Source of the DNA: Planctomycetota bacterium
GTDB lineage: Bacteria; Planctomycetota; Phycisphaerae; SM23-33
DNA: 35,434 nt
Direction of reading: 5' to 3'
Assembly: GCA_012729725.1 (NCBI GenBank)
Contig: JAAYCO010000091.1
Span: 1 to 35,434 of the forward strand
Under the pieces are notes generated by a model. That model saw only the letters and a list, made by a program, of their open reading frames with translations, was not told where the DNA came from and did no database searches. A program made the position numbers and the translations under genes. Of this stretch, positions 1 to 9,399 are shown piece after piece. Position 1 is the first letter of the stretch. Each line of letters opens with the position of its first letter.

Positions 1-17
1 GCATCCCCCGACAAACT

Positions 18-701
18 GATTCCGCGTCTTCGCAGACGCGGCCTCATTGAAGCCGATACAAGATGTATGCCTTGGCAGTCTGATGAAACTGGATTCCGCG
101 TCTTCGCAGACGCGGCCTCATTGAAGCTCCGACGCGCCCCACTGTGCGACGCCGGTAATCGCAGATTCCGCGTCTTCGCAGACGCGGCCTCATTGAAGCC
201 AGCATTGACAAGGGGGACAAATGAAGCCAACGCCAGGATTCCGCGTCTTCGCAGACGCGGCCTCATTGAAGCGTTGCAGCCGGAAGCGATGGCTACTGAG
301 CACGCATGGATTCCGCGTCTTCGCAGACGCGGCCTCATTGAAGCGTCGTTGGCCATACCGTAAACGTGGCGGTCGGGGTCGATTCCGCGTCTTCGCAGAC
401 GCGGCCTCATTGAAGCGAAGATGAGCAAGGTCGATATCGTCCCGGACTTCCGGGATTCCGCGTCTTCGCAGACGCGGCCTCATTGAAGCAATATGACGTT
501 GCCCGTAAGCCCGGCCAGGTTGTCGATTCCGCGTCTTCGCAGACGCGGCCTCATTGAAGCCGGGAAAGTGGATCGCCCGAATGATGCTGGTCACCGCGAT
601 TCCGCGTCTTCGCAGACGCGGCCTCATTGAAGCTAGTGGGTCATGATTTGCCTTCCTTGCCTATGTTGGGATTCCGCGTCTTCGCAGACGCGGCCTCATT
701 G
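18..701 (+). CRISPR. CRISPR array, 10 repeats of 36 bp, 9 spacers
   Basis: Identical 36-bp repeats begin at 18, 92, 164, 237, 309, 381, 454, 525 and 598. A tenth at 670 keeps its first 32 bases but loses the terminal AAGC. Spacers are 35-38 bp and mutually unrelated. Each repeat carries a perfect 8-bp stem (CCGCGTCT / AGACGCGG) around a TCGC loop and ends in ATTGAAGC, which resembles the 8-nt crRNA 5' handle of type I and type III systems. The degenerate last repeat marks the leader-distal end, so the leader, and probably the cas genes, lie to the left of the window and transcription should run rightwards. The 17 bases before the first repeat may be part of another spacer. The subtype cannot be told without cas genes. 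Confidence 0.97.
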
Positions 702-722
702 TGCTTCGACTTCGCTCAGCAC
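701..722. repeat. REP-like hairpin abutting the CRISPR array
   Basis: A 22-nt sequence with 5-bp ends (GTGCT / AGCAC) around TCGACTTCGCTC directly follows the truncated last CRISPR repeat. From memory, the core TTCGACTTCGCTCAG is a dispersed palindromic motif seen in many unrelated bacterial genomes. Only one copy was noticed in this window. The sequence from 723 to 850 holds no gene I can support. Confidence 0.45.
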
Positions 723-850
723 CCTGGCTTCTCCTTCGCCCAGCAGCAGCGTACCCGTTTCACCAAGCAGCAATGCCTAAACTTGCTCAGCAATCGCATG
801 CATGCTGATTCGGCGGGCGATGGCGACATGAGTCAGAACTCGCTGGGATG

Positions 851-1645
851 TCAGAAGTAGATCACGTCGCGGATGCTATCGCCGCGAATGCGGACGGTTT
901 GGGAGTCGATGATCTCCGCGGCGGGATTCGTGGCGTAACCGTCTTTGAAGTGCGAATGAAAGAACCGCTTTTCCAGCACGAACGGCCCAGGCCAGACCAG
1001 CGGCTGGATCGGGTTCTTCTTGTGGTTTTGCACGGCTGTAACGGCGTCCTGGCGGATAAGCTGGTGCGATTTCTTCGCCGACAGCGAGATTGCGCTGTTC
1101 CGGCTGAGGCCCTTCTTTACGGCGGTGGTGGTTATGCCGGGGATCAACTCGCGGGCTTCGGCGCACGCGGCCTCGTCGCCGGTCAACCATATCAACGGCA
1201 TGCCGAACGAACCACAATGCAGCGCAAACTGGGCAATCTCGCCAATAGGCTTTCCGTTGAGCGTATAGCGATCCACCGCCCTGGACGCCTGCGTGTGGTT
1301 GAGGTTGCCGTCTTCAACGCCGGCCATGGCATGCTGGCCGATCATTATGGAGAAGTCGTAATCCTTTGTCGCCGCATCGCGGACCGACGCAGACGCCAGC
1401 GGACGCCCGTGCATCAGTTTCGCCTCGGGGTGAAGATTCTCAAATGAAACGGCGCCGGGCCCGTGGCCGTCCATGACGAGCACATCGTCAACCCCGGCTT
1501 CGAGCAGACCGTCAACGGCTGCGTTAATCTCGGCGGTCAGCAGCAACTTGGCCTGTTCGTAGTACTTGCCTTCGGGGTATGCCTGCGACTCAAAGCTCAC
1601 CACGCCCGCGACGCCCTCCAGATCAGTCATTACATATGCTTTCAT
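851..1645 (-). CDS. M55 family D-aminopeptidase (DppA-like)
   Basis: This 264-residue protein matches the zinc-dependent D-aminopeptidase family M55 (type member Bacillus DppA) in length and motifs. It opens with MTDLEG, giving the metal ligands Asp8 and Glu10. His61 (in MDGHGPG), His105 (in IGQHAMAG), His117 (in NHTQ) and Glu136 (in GKPIGEIAQ) fall where DppA has its remaining ligands and catalytic His. The family removes N-terminal D-amino acids from short peptides such as D-Ala-D-Ala and acts in the cytoplasm. No signal peptide is seen. It lies 14 bp downstream of an amidohydrolase gene on the same strand, so the two are probably cotranscribed. The true substrate is unknown; peptidoglycan-derived or dietary D-peptides are an inference. 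Confidence 0.9.
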   Translation of the reverse strand: MKAYVMTDLEGVAGVVSFESQAYPEGKYYEQAKLLLTAEINAAVDGLLEAGVDDVLVMDGHGPGAVSFENLHPEAKLMHGRPLASASVRDAATKDYDFSIMIGQHAMAGVEDGNLNHTQASRAVDRYTLNGKPIGEIAQFALHCGSFGMPLIWLTGDEAACAEARELIPGITTTAVKKGLSRNSAISLSAKKSHQLIRQDAVTAVQNHKKNPIQPLVWPGPFVLEKRFFHSHFKDGYATNPAAEIIDSQTVRIRGDSIRDVIYF

Positions 1646-1659
1646 GAGCCTTATGCCTC

Positions 1660-2541
1660 CTAGAGGCCAAGAATGCGAATGGCGTTGCCCCTGGCGATCT
1701 TGTCAAAAACGGTCTGCGATATCTCCCCGGCGTTCTTCAGTTCAAGCAGATAGTCCACCAGCGGCGTCGGTGTGGTCGGAGCACAGATGTCGGTGCCGAA
1801 GAACAGACGGTCCTGGAACTCGTTGAGGAATTTCACGCCATACTTGCGGTCGCGTTTGATGGCGTTGCAGCCGCTGCCGGCGGACAGGTCGCCGTATAGA
1901 TTCGAGTACCTGCGGAAGAACTTGGGCACCACGCCTTCGACGTCTATCGGGTTTTGCGGGTATCCGTATCGGTCTGCCGGGGTTTCAAGCACGCCCATTT
2001 CCGCCCAGAAAGTCTGCGAGTGCCCGAAGAATTTGAGCTTCGGGAACTTCTGAAGCGCCAGTTCGAGCTGGGGCAGGCCCGGCTCGTCATATAGGCCGTA
2101 GATTCCGCCGATCTGGGCGGCAAGGTGGAACGTCAGCGGCATGTCGGTATCCTGGCAGCATTTGAAGAGGTTCTGTACCCGCGGGTCGCTTATGGGAAGA
2201 TTGGTGCAGACCTCGCCAAGGCCCTTGCAGCCGAGCTTTTTGTAGTGCTCAAGCAGATGCCCCAGCGGCGCGTCGCTGGAATTCGTCATTGATCGCGGAT
2301 CAATGTTGCAGAAGGGGATGAACCTTCCTTCGTATTGCCGGGCGATGCGCACAATCTCCTCATTCGATTGAGGGACTATCGCGCATTCGGGTCCTATGCC
2401 CGGCAGCAGGACCGCCTTTTCAACGCCGATGGCGTCGTACCTTTCAATGAGCTGCTCCGGAGTGGTGTAAGGCATGGTTCCGTTGGGGCGCGTGGGCATC
2501 ATGTCCGCATATCGTGTGTGCACATGAATATCTATAAACAT
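1660..2541 (-). CDS. Amidohydrolase family (TIM-barrel) metal-dependent hydrolase
   Basis: The 293-residue protein has the layout of the amidohydrolase-2 family (PF04909). The HxH metal pair His6/His8 lies at the end of strand 1, with His139 (LTFHLA), His174 (FFGHSQ) and Asp251 (FFGTDIC) as the later ligands. Such enzymes hydrolyse or decarboxylate small carboxylic or amide substrates. It precedes the M55 peptidase gene by 14 bp, so the pair may act on one peptide or amide substrate. An AAAGGA ribosome site lies about 11 nt before the ATG. No signal peptide is visible. The exact reaction cannot be read from the sequence. Confidence 0.88.
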   Translation of the reverse strand: MFIDIHVHTRYADMMPTRPNGTMPYTTPEQLIERYDAIGVEKAVLLPGIGPECAIVPQSNEEIVRIARQYEGRFIPFCNIDPRSMTNSSDAPLGHLLEHYKKLGCKGLGEVCTNLPISDPRVQNLFKCCQDTDMPLTFHLAAQIGGIYGLYDEPGLPQLELALQKFPKLKFFGHSQTFWAEMGVLETPADRYGYPQNPIDVEGVVPKFFRRYSNLYGDLSAGSGCNAIKRDRKYGVKFLNEFQDRLFFGTDICAPTTPTPLVDYLLELKNAGEISQTVFDKIARGNAIRILGL

Positions 2542-2696
2542 CCAGTTCCAATCCTTTCGGGCTCCATCTATGCCGCGGATCTTGCGTTAATCACCGCGCA
2601 GAAGCACTGATATTTCCCATTACACTACAGTCGCAGTATTATCGATACTACTCAGTTGATCAGGCTTGTCAAAGCTAAACTTGGCTAATTATCGCC

Positions 2697-5600
2697 CTAC
2701 GCGCCGATTGGCGTGAGCTGTTCGTCGAGCTTCTTGCCGGAGTCTTCAAAGCGAACGCTGATTCTCTTGGAAACGCCGGGTTCCTGCATTGTGACGCCGT
2801 ACAGCACGCTGGCCATGCTCATGGTGCGCTTGGAGTGGCTTATAACGAGGAACTGGCTGGTGCCGACGAATTCGCCGACAAGGTTGTTGAACCTCTCGTT
2901 ATTGGCCTCGTCGAGGGCGGCGTCGACTTCGTCAAGCAAGCAGAACGGGCTGGGCTTGCTGCGGAAGATGCTGAACAGAAGCGCCAGCGCGGTCATTGTC
3001 TTTTCGCCGCCGCTAAGCAGCGATATGCTTCGCAGTTCCTTGCCCGGCGGGCGGGCGACAATCTCTATGCCGCTTTCGAGCACGTCGTCCTCGTTAAGCA
3101 GGAACATGTCCGCCCTGCCGCCGCCGAAGAGCTTGCGGAACAATTCCTGGAAATTCGCCCGGACCGCTTCGAACGTCTGGAGGAACAGCTCGCGGCTTTC
3201 CTTGTTGATTCGCTTGATAAGATCGTCCAACTGCCGCTGCGACGCCTGCACGTCCTGCAACTGCGTGCTGAGGAACTCTTCACGTTTGACCAGCTCCTCC
3301 TGCTCGGCGATGGCTTCGAGGTTCACGTTGCCCAGGCGCTCGATCTTTCCCTTGAGATCCTTGATCTCCTCTTCCACGGCAGCCCAGTCGCGCTGCTCGT
3401 CGTGCTGGTAACCCGCGTGGCGTTCGACAAGATCAATCTGCATCTCGTCCGCGGCGCGGGCGATGAGGTTCTCGATTCGCACGTCGGCCTCGCCAAGCTC
3501 AATGCGAAGGGCGTTGTGCGCCTTGGACGCCTCGTCATGCTCCGAGCGCTTGGCGGTGAGCGCTTTGCGAATTTCGTCCAGCTTGTCGCTTAGCCCCTTG
3601 CGTGATTCCTCGATGTCGGCAGACTCGGTATCCAGCGCCTGCTTCTCTGAGTAAAGCTGCTCAACTTCGGCGTTGGCGGTTTCGATGGCGGCCTTCGCCT
3701 CGTCGCACCGTGTGCGGTTGAGAGCGATCTGGTTTCTGCCCGCTTCCACATCCCGCAGCATGGCCTCGCGCTGACGGGTCAGCGAGTTGATGGTTTCCTT
3801 AAGCGACAGCCGCTTCTGCTGGCACTGCGCCTGCGCAACCTTCGCCTCGGTCAGCGAGGCCGAAAGCTGCTCGATTCCCGCTCGGGCTGCTGCGATGGCC
3901 TCTTCAAGGCGGCGCACCTCGCCCTGCCGCTCGTTATAAAGTCGCTCAAGCTCCTGGGCCTTCTGCTTGGCCTGATCCTCGTTGACGAGGGTCTGCTCGA
4001 TCTGATCCGCAAGATTCTTGAGATCCTGCATGACGACCGGCTGCTCTCGCTGAAGCCTGGCGATCTGATCGTTGGCGCGTCCGAGCCCGCCTTCGCACTC
4101 AACTCGCTCGGTGCTGGCTTCGTAGACCGCCGTGCGCAGTTTTTGCTGAAGGTTCTCAAGGTGCTCGCGTTCGCCGTGCATTGTGCTGCAACGCTGCTGC
4201 AACTGCTCGATCTGCTCGTCAAGCCCGCGAAGCTTGTCCTCAAGCTCGCTGATCTCGCTTCGCCTGGTGATGACGCCCGAGGCCTTCTTGCCTGCGCCAA
4301 GCCTCACCCTGCCGTCACTTTCAAGCACCTCGCCGCCGAGCGTGACGAACCGCGAGCCCCTGGGCGCCCTGTCGGAGGCGCGGGCCGCCGATTCGAGATC
4401 GGCTGTGACGAACGTCTTTCCGTACAGCCGCCACATCGTTGGCGCTATGACGGGCTCAAATTTCATCCAGTCCATGACGCGGGCGATAACGCCTTCGCAG
4501 GTTGACGCATCGAAGTCCTGTATGAAGCCGCCGGCCATGCGGTCGAGGCACAGCAGTTCGAGGCCGCCCCTGCCGGCGAGAATCTTCTGAATTTCGCCCG
4601 CGCAAGCGGTCAGATCTTCGTACGCATCCACGACTATATACTGGTCCATGCCGGCCATAGCCGCCTCGACCAGCGCCGAATGCTCCAGGTCGCTCTGGAC
4701 GAAGTCGCCCAGCATGCCCCGCAGGCCCTTGAGGGCGCCCTTGGACGCCGCCTCCAGCACCTTCTTGACGCCCTCGCCGACGCCCTCGCGGCGCGACTGC
4801 ATTTCGCGCAGCGTGTCGCGCCTGCCCTTGAGGCTGCTGCGCTTCTCGCGCAGTTCAGACAGCTCGCGCTGGGCGGCCTGCTCGCCTGCGATAAGCTCCT
4901 TGTTGGCCTGGCGCGTCTGTTCCAGCCGGGCCTGAGATTCGGCCAGCACCGCCTGTATCTCGCTCATCTTCGACTGGCGCGCCGACTTCTCGATCAACAG
5001 GGCCTCGAGCGCTTTCTCTATTTCAGCCGATCTTCCCGTCAGTCTGGTCCGCTGCCCGGCGAGGTTCTCGCGGCGGATGCCGCAGGTGTGAATCTCGTTG
5101 TGCAGCTGCGACATCCGGCGAAGGATGTCTATCGTCCCAGCCTTCTCATCCTCAAGGTTATCGCACAACTCGGTGATGGACGACTGCCTGGCGGCGTGTT
5201 CGCCGCGAAGTGCTTCAACCTTGACGCCAAGCTCCTGGGACATCGCGTCGATCTCGGCCAGCTCGGCGTTTCTGGCGTTGAATTCGGTCTCGAAGGTTTG
5301 CGCCTTGGCCTCAAGCTCTTCGCATCGGGCGGCTGCCTGCACGATCTGTTCGCCAAGCTCCTTGAGCCTGGATGTCAGCAGTTGGGCCCGCTCCTGCCTT
5401 GCGGTTATCTGGCTGCTGATCTGGGCGACCTTGCCCTGCACCTCGCGCGCGCTTCGCTCAAGATCCACCGCCTCCACCTCGGCAGCGCTGCGCGCGGACT
5501 CCAGGTGGTCGATGCCGGTTGAGACCGAAGAAAGCCTGTCGGCGCCGGTGTTGAGGCGGGTCTGAAGGTCCACCCGCTGGGCCTGCATCGTGTGGTACTG

Positions 5601-6317
5601 CGCCTGGAAGAACAGAAGTCGAAGCTCTTTGAGCTGCTCGGAATACTCCTGGTAGCTTCTGGCCTTGCCGGCCTGGTATTTGATGGACCTGAGCCTCTTT
5701 TGCACCTCGCCCAGCACATCGGTTACGCGAAGCAGGTTCTGCTCGACGCGTTCGAGTTTGCGAATCGCCTCTTTCTTTCGGGCCTTGTATTTGCTGATTC
5801 CGGCGGCCTCGTCGAAGATGGCCCTTCGGTCGTCCTGAGACGCCTGGAGGAACGACTCGACCCGCCCCTGTTCGATCACACTGTATGCGTCGATGCCAAC
5901 GCCGGTGTCCATGAACATCTCGCGGATGTCCCTGAGGCGCGAGGGGGTCTTGTTGATCAGGTATTCGCTTTGTCCGCTGCGATAAAGCCGCCGCGTGACG
6001 GTGATCAGGCCCCCCGCGGCCTCTTCGCCAAGCGAGGCAAGCTGAAGAGCGCCGCTGGAGTTGTCGAAGACAAGGCTTACTTCGGCCAGGCCCGACGCGC
6101 GCCGGCTCGACGAGCCGTTGAAGATGACGTCCATCATCTCCGAGCCGCGAAGGCTCTTTGCCGATTGCTCGCCGAGAACCCACTTAAAGGCGTCGACAAC
6201 GTTGCTTTTGCCGCAGCCGTTGGGCCCGACAATGCAGCTTATCCCGTCGTCAAAGTCAAATTCAGTGCGGTCGGCGAAACTTTTGAATCCCGCAACGACA
6301 AGCTTCTTGAGTTTCAT
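2697..6317 (-). CDS. smc: Chromosome segregation protein SMC
   Basis: At 1206 residues this is a full-length bacterial SMC ATPase. The N-terminal head carries Walker A GPNGCGKSN at residues 31-39. Two long Glu/Arg/Gln-rich coiled-coil arms flank a hinge at roughly 515-670 (the region with KGLRGMLGDFV and MDQYIVVDAYEDL). The C-terminal head has the ABC signature LLSGGEK near 1100, Walker B FCLLDEVDAALDE near 1126-1138 and a switch His (VISHSK). With ScpA and ScpB, not present here, SMC loads at origin-proximal sites and aligns chromosome arms. It is the last of a minus-strand run and is followed by 155 bp before the amidohydrolase gene. The long antisense open frames across it are composition effects. 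Confidence 0.98.
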   Translation of the reverse strand: MKLKKLVVAGFKSFADRTEFDFDDGISCIVGPNGCGKSNVVDAFKWVLGEQSAKSLRGSEMMDVIFNGSSSRRASGLAEVSLVFDNSSGALQLASLGEEAAGGLITVTRRLYRSGQSEYLINKTPSRLRDIREMFMDTGVGIDAYSVIEQGRVESFLQASQDDRRAIFDEAAGISKYKARKKEAIRKLERVEQNLLRVTDVLGEVQKRLRSIKYQAGKARSYQEYSEQLKELRLLFFQAQYHTMQAQRVDLQTRLNTGADRLSSVSTGIDHLESARSAAEVEAVDLERSAREVQGKVAQISSQITARQERAQLLTSRLKELGEQIVQAAARCEELEAKAQTFETEFNARNAELAEIDAMSQELGVKVEALRGEHAARQSSITELCDNLEDEKAGTIDILRRMSQLHNEIHTCGIRRENLAGQRTRLTGRSAEIEKALEALLIEKSARQSKMSEIQAVLAESQARLEQTRQANKELIAGEQAAQRELSELREKRSSLKGRRDTLREMQSRREGVGEGVKKVLEAASKGALKGLRGMLGDFVQSDLEHSALVEAAMAGMDQYIVVDAYEDLTACAGEIQKILAGRGGLELLCLDRMAGGFIQDFDASTCEGVIARVMDWMKFEPVIAPTMWRLYGKTFVTADLESAARASDRAPRGSRFVTLGGEVLESDGRVRLGAGKKASGVITRRSEISELEDKLRGLDEQIEQLQQRCSTMHGEREHLENLQQKLRTAVYEASTERVECEGGLGRANDQIARLQREQPVVMQDLKNLADQIEQTLVNEDQAKQKAQELERLYNERQGEVRRLEEAIAAARAGIEQLSASLTEAKVAQAQCQQKRLSLKETINSLTRQREAMLRDVEAGRNQIALNRTRCDEAKAAIETANAEVEQLYSEKQALDTESADIEESRKGLSDKLDEIRKALTAKRSEHDEASKAHNALRIELGEADVRIENLIARAADEMQIDLVERHAGYQHDEQRDWAAVEEEIKDLKGKIERLGNVNLEAIAEQEELVKREEFLSTQLQDVQASQRQLDDLIKRINKESRELFLQTFEAVRANFQELFRKLFGGGRADMFLLNEDDVLESGIEIVARPPGKELRSISLLSGGEKTMTALALLFSIFRSKPSPFCLLDEVDAALDEANNERFNNLVGEFVGTSQFLVISHSKRTMSMASVLYGVTMQEPGVSKRISVRFEDSGKKLDEQLTPIGA

Positions 6318-6377
6318 TGTCAGGCGTCTTCCTTAACGCATTTATTCGCGTCCATACTGCGCTCCCGGCGGGCGCCG

Positions 6378-8084
6378 CTACATTCCGGGTGCGTCCGGCC
6401 TTCCCTCGAGGGCCTCTCCCTTGTAGATTTTCATTTCATACGGGGCCGGTTGCAAGACGAATCTCGCCCGAATGTCGTTGTTCTCGCACATGCGGTACAG
6501 CACGGCCAGCACCTGCCCGTAGGTCAGGCCCATGCTAAAGTTGATGCCGCCCTCGGGCTTGGCGTCCGGGCGGGCCGCCAGCAGCCGAACGAGCGACTCG
6601 ACCTTCGGCTCGCACTTCACCAGGTCGCTGAACCGCCCGTCGGGAAGCCTCCGGAACACCGAAAGCTCCTCGCCCTCGGTCGCCCTGACGGTCAGCATGT
6701 TGTCCAGGCCGCGGAAGAATATCGGGCGGGACACCTCCATGTCCTTTCCGAACAGCACTATCTTGGCCTCGTTGCTTTGCGTGGCGTAGATAACGTAGCT
6801 TCGCTGGCTGGTGACAACATCCAGAGTGACATAATCGTCTATTCTTATACGGCGGACGAGCGACCTGTCGCCCCGCTGGAGCATTGCCTCGTAGGCGGCG
6901 ATTCTTACGCTGCTGTTTTCGTCGTTTACAAGATCCGCAAGCACCTGCGGGGGCACAAGCAGGTAATGGTTCCTGCCCAGTTCTTCAATGGCCTTCACCT
7001 GAAGCGGCGAAGGGGCCTGCGCAAATCTCACCAGCACCTGCGCGCTCATATCGTCCTTGAGCCTCGCGCCCGCCCTGGCGGCGTAGAACGCCGCGCTCGA
7101 GTTGCGCGAGCTGTACAACGAGCGGAGCATCGGAATAACTTGCCTGCCCATGGCTTCAAGAATCAGCGACAGACTGTTGTGCGAGGCCTCGGGCAGTTCC
7201 ATCGCTTCGATGACGGTTTTGGCGTGCCGCTCCCACTCGGCGCCGCTGACCAGCGAAATGTGCATCACCAGACCAAGGAAGTGCTCGTAGTCGCCGCGCC
7301 AGCTTGGTGGGATGTTCAACTCGATGGTGGTGTTGTTCTTGGCGTCGGCCACCTTCTTTATGGTGGGGAAAGTATCATTGATCCGCCGGCGGATGAGGTC
7401 GGCTCGTGCATAGTCCGGGCGGCGAAGCACGATGCGCAGCGGCTGGTCCTTAAGCACCTTGCCGCCGCCGATGATCTTTCCTTCTCGCCATCTGACAAGG
7501 TCCTCCTCGTTCGAAGGATCGATGAACGGGTTGACGAACACCGGGCCCGCGGCCTCCGCCAGCGGAAACGTGGGCCCGCCGGGCGTCGCCTGGCCCATCC
7601 ACGACAACCGAAGCTCGCCGGGAAGCAGATATCCTCCCTGAAGGCTGCGAACCTGCGTGTTGGGCATCGCCGTCACGCTCACGTCGAACGACTTGCCGCT
7701 TGGCGATCCGAAGGGTATCGCGCCGCCCATCAACACAACCGCCGTATCGGGATCCTGAAGCATCCGCAGCGGCGACAGCGAGCCCAGGCCCTTGGTCGCC
7801 GAGCCTATGCCCTGCTTTGCCAGGTAGTTCGTGAGATAATCGCTCAAATGTGCGGGAACCTCTCTGGCTCCATTCTGACCAAGGCCGATTACCACGCCAT
7901 AGCCCTGCACGGGGACCATCTCGCCGCCTTCGAGCACCGCATACTGCGAAACCGTGTTTGCCACGTGAGGCAGGTGAGGCAGCATCTCGGCCTCGTCGAT
8001 GGTGACGGTGACTTCCTTCTTATCGCGGCAACTGACGGCCATTAATGCAAGAAGCGAAAGGGATGCAATGAGATAACGGTGCAT
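6378..8084 (-). CDS. FlgI-domain lipoprotein with HEAT-like repeats
   Basis: The 568-residue protein starts with a lipoprotein-type signal (hydrophobic stretch, then MAVSC with Cys19). Residues about 58-310 resemble the flagellar P-ring protein FlgI: VQGYGVVIGLGQNG corresponds to the family's VGYGLVVGL segment, followed by GSPSGKSFDVSVTAMPNT and RSLQGGYLL and later the LRRPDYARADLIRRRIN helix. FlgI itself forms the rod bushing in the periplasm. Here the fold is followed at about 315-425 by helical, HEAT-like units (for example VLADLVNDENSSVRIAAYEAML) and a further C-terminal domain that I do not recognise. No flagellar gene is nearby. It sits 153 bp downstream of a LysM gene and 60 bp upstream of smc. 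I infer an outer-membrane-anchored ring or scaffold protein that is not part of a flagellum. Confidence 0.75.
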   Translation of the reverse strand: MHRYLIASLSLLALMAVSCRDKKEVTVTIDEAEMLPHLPHVANTVSQYAVLEGGEMVPVQGYGVVIGLGQNGAREVPAHLSDYLTNYLAKQGIGSATKGLGSLSPLRMLQDPDTAVVLMGGAIPFGSPSGKSFDVSVTAMPNTQVRSLQGGYLLPGELRLSWMGQATPGGPTFPLAEAAGPVFVNPFIDPSNEEDLVRWREGKIIGGGKVLKDQPLRIVLRRPDYARADLIRRRINDTFPTIKKVADAKNNTTIELNIPPSWRGDYEHFLGLVMHISLVSGAEWERHAKTVIEAMELPEASHNSLSLILEAMGRQVIPMLRSLYSSRNSSAAFYAARAGARLKDDMSAQVLVRFAQAPSPLQVKAIEELGRNHYLLVPPQVLADLVNDENSSVRIAAYEAMLQRGDRSLVRRIRIDDYVTLDVVTSQRSYVIYATQSNEAKIVLFGKDMEVSRPIFFRGLDNMLTVRATEGEELSVFRRLPDGRFSDLVKCEPKVESLVRLLAARPDAKPEGGINFSMGLTYGQVLAVLYRMCENNDIRARFVLQPAPYEMKIYKGEALEGRPDAPGM

Positions 8085-8237
8085 GATGACCTCCAGGATG
8101 CCGCGGGCGCTCGATATCTATGCGACTGCAGCCGGCATGCGAGCCGGCTAATTTCGCCGAACCTCAAGACCCAATCATATTACCTGGCACGCGCGTTGTG
8201 CAAGGCGGCGTGCCGCCGGCGGCGCTGACCGGACTGG

Positions 8238-9221
8238 TTAGTCCCACGCGCGGCGCGAAGGCGAGGACGGCGATGGCGACGGCGAAGCCGTCGGCGCACC
8301 CGCCGACGCGGGGCGGGTGGTAACGCTCGATGAAGCCGCCGGGCCCGCGCTGCTTTCCGCTCCGCTTAACCCAAGCATGCGACGAGCTTCTTCAATGGAA
8401 GGCAGCACTATCTCCTGGCCGATGCGAAGCCTGCTGGAATCTACACTGGGGTTTGCCCTAGCTATCGCCGGCCAAAGCGTGCCGACGCCATATTCACGCC
8501 GGGCGATGGTCTCATATCCAAGATCGCCCGACTTAACGATGTAAATCTTCTGACCGGCGGTCATGCCCGATCCCCCGCTCGAAACAACTGGTCTTGCCGC
8601 TGTCTCGACAGGCGCATCGGGCAGCAGGATCTTCTGGCCCGGACGAAGCACGCTTCGGGCAGCCTCTGGATTCGCCTGCGCCAAAAGGTGCCATTTTCTG
8701 CCGTCGTTGTAAGCTTCCTCGGCGACAGCCCACAGGCCCTTATCACCCTGCTTCACAACGTAGTATCGTTTGCCGTCGGTGTCGGTGAAGACTTTGCCCG
8801 GCTCGGCAGTGGTCGATGCCGCGACAGTCGCTGCCGGCGGGCTGATAACCGGCGGGGTGATGATCGGCGGCCTGGCTTCAACCGCAGGCCGAGACAGCGG
8901 ATTCGCCGGCCGGGTCGACGGTCCCAAATTCAGCACGGGCGGTCTGCGAACCTCTGTAACCTCCACTTCGCCGGAGGGGCGATTGTTGGAAGCAACATCC
9001 ACATCAACGTCGCGCTCAACCTCGGCGGCGGGCGGCTTGATCGTTGGAATCAACGGCGACCGCGGGCGCTCCGGTGTGTTGAACGGCCCGACAGGAGGGG
9101 TTGATTCCGGACCTGGCTGCGAGTCGCTTGCGCCATTTCCGGTGTTGAGAACGAAGTAAAGCAGTACCCCGACGCTGACGACCAGGATGGCCGTCACGCC
9201 AATCTTGACATCCGTGCGCAT
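8238..9221 (-). CDS. Membrane-anchored protein with two LysM domains
   Basis: The 327-residue protein has one N-terminal transmembrane helix (about 7-26), a Pro/Thr/Val-rich linker (about 30-145) and two LysM modules at about 152-202 (YYVVKQGDKGLWAVA to KILLPD) and 226-275 (IYIVKSGDLGYETIA to EIVLPS). It ends in a low-complexity Ser/Pro/Ala tail. LysM binds N-acetylglucosamine polymers, so this should tether the inner membrane to peptidoglycan. It is encoded directly upstream of the FlgI-domain lipoprotein, which suggests a shared envelope role. There is no catalytic domain. The promoter was not clear. Confidence 0.88.
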   Translation of the reverse strand: MRTDVKIGVTAILVVSVGVLLYFVLNTGNGASDSQPGPESTPPVGPFNTPERPRSPLIPTIKPPAAEVERDVDVDVASNNRPSGEVEVTEVRRPPVLNLGPSTRPANPLSRPAVEARPPIITPPVISPPAATVAASTTAEPGKVFTDTDGKRYYVVKQGDKGLWAVAEEAYNDGRKWHLLAQANPEAARSVLRPGQKILLPDAPVETAARPVVSSGGSGMTAGQKIYIVKSGDLGYETIARREYGVGTLWPAIARANPSVDSSRLRIGQEIVLPSIEEARRMLGLSGAESSAGPAASSSVTTRPASAGAPTASPSPSPSSPSRRAWD

Positions 9222-9399
9222 TGATCTGCTCCTTCGCGAGATCGACCGACGAGTCCGTATCCTTACGCTAGCCCTACTAAATCACATTCATCCTACATTA
9301 GCAAGGGATTTTGCACCTGCAATGGACGGTTGGCGGCGGTCGCGTATGGAACCGGTTGTTTGTTGCAAGTCAAGCCGTACGCCAAGGAGCATTTGCCTG

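Noticed and set aside
67-627. Open frames on both strands across the CRISPR array, encoding a repeated peptide
   Set aside because: They result from translating the 36-bp repeats (a multiple of three) and have no ribosome site.
5592-8045. A plus-strand open frame of 817 codons antisense to smc and the FlgI-domain gene
   Set aside because: It crosses two well-supported genes and the gap between them, its sequence is low-complexity and matches no family. GC-rich third positions produce long antisense frames.
8130-8149. Hairpin AGCCGGC/GCCGGCT between the LysM and FlgI-domain genes as a terminator
   Set aside because: The stem is only 7 bp and no T-run follows in the direction of transcription, so it may be a chance structure.
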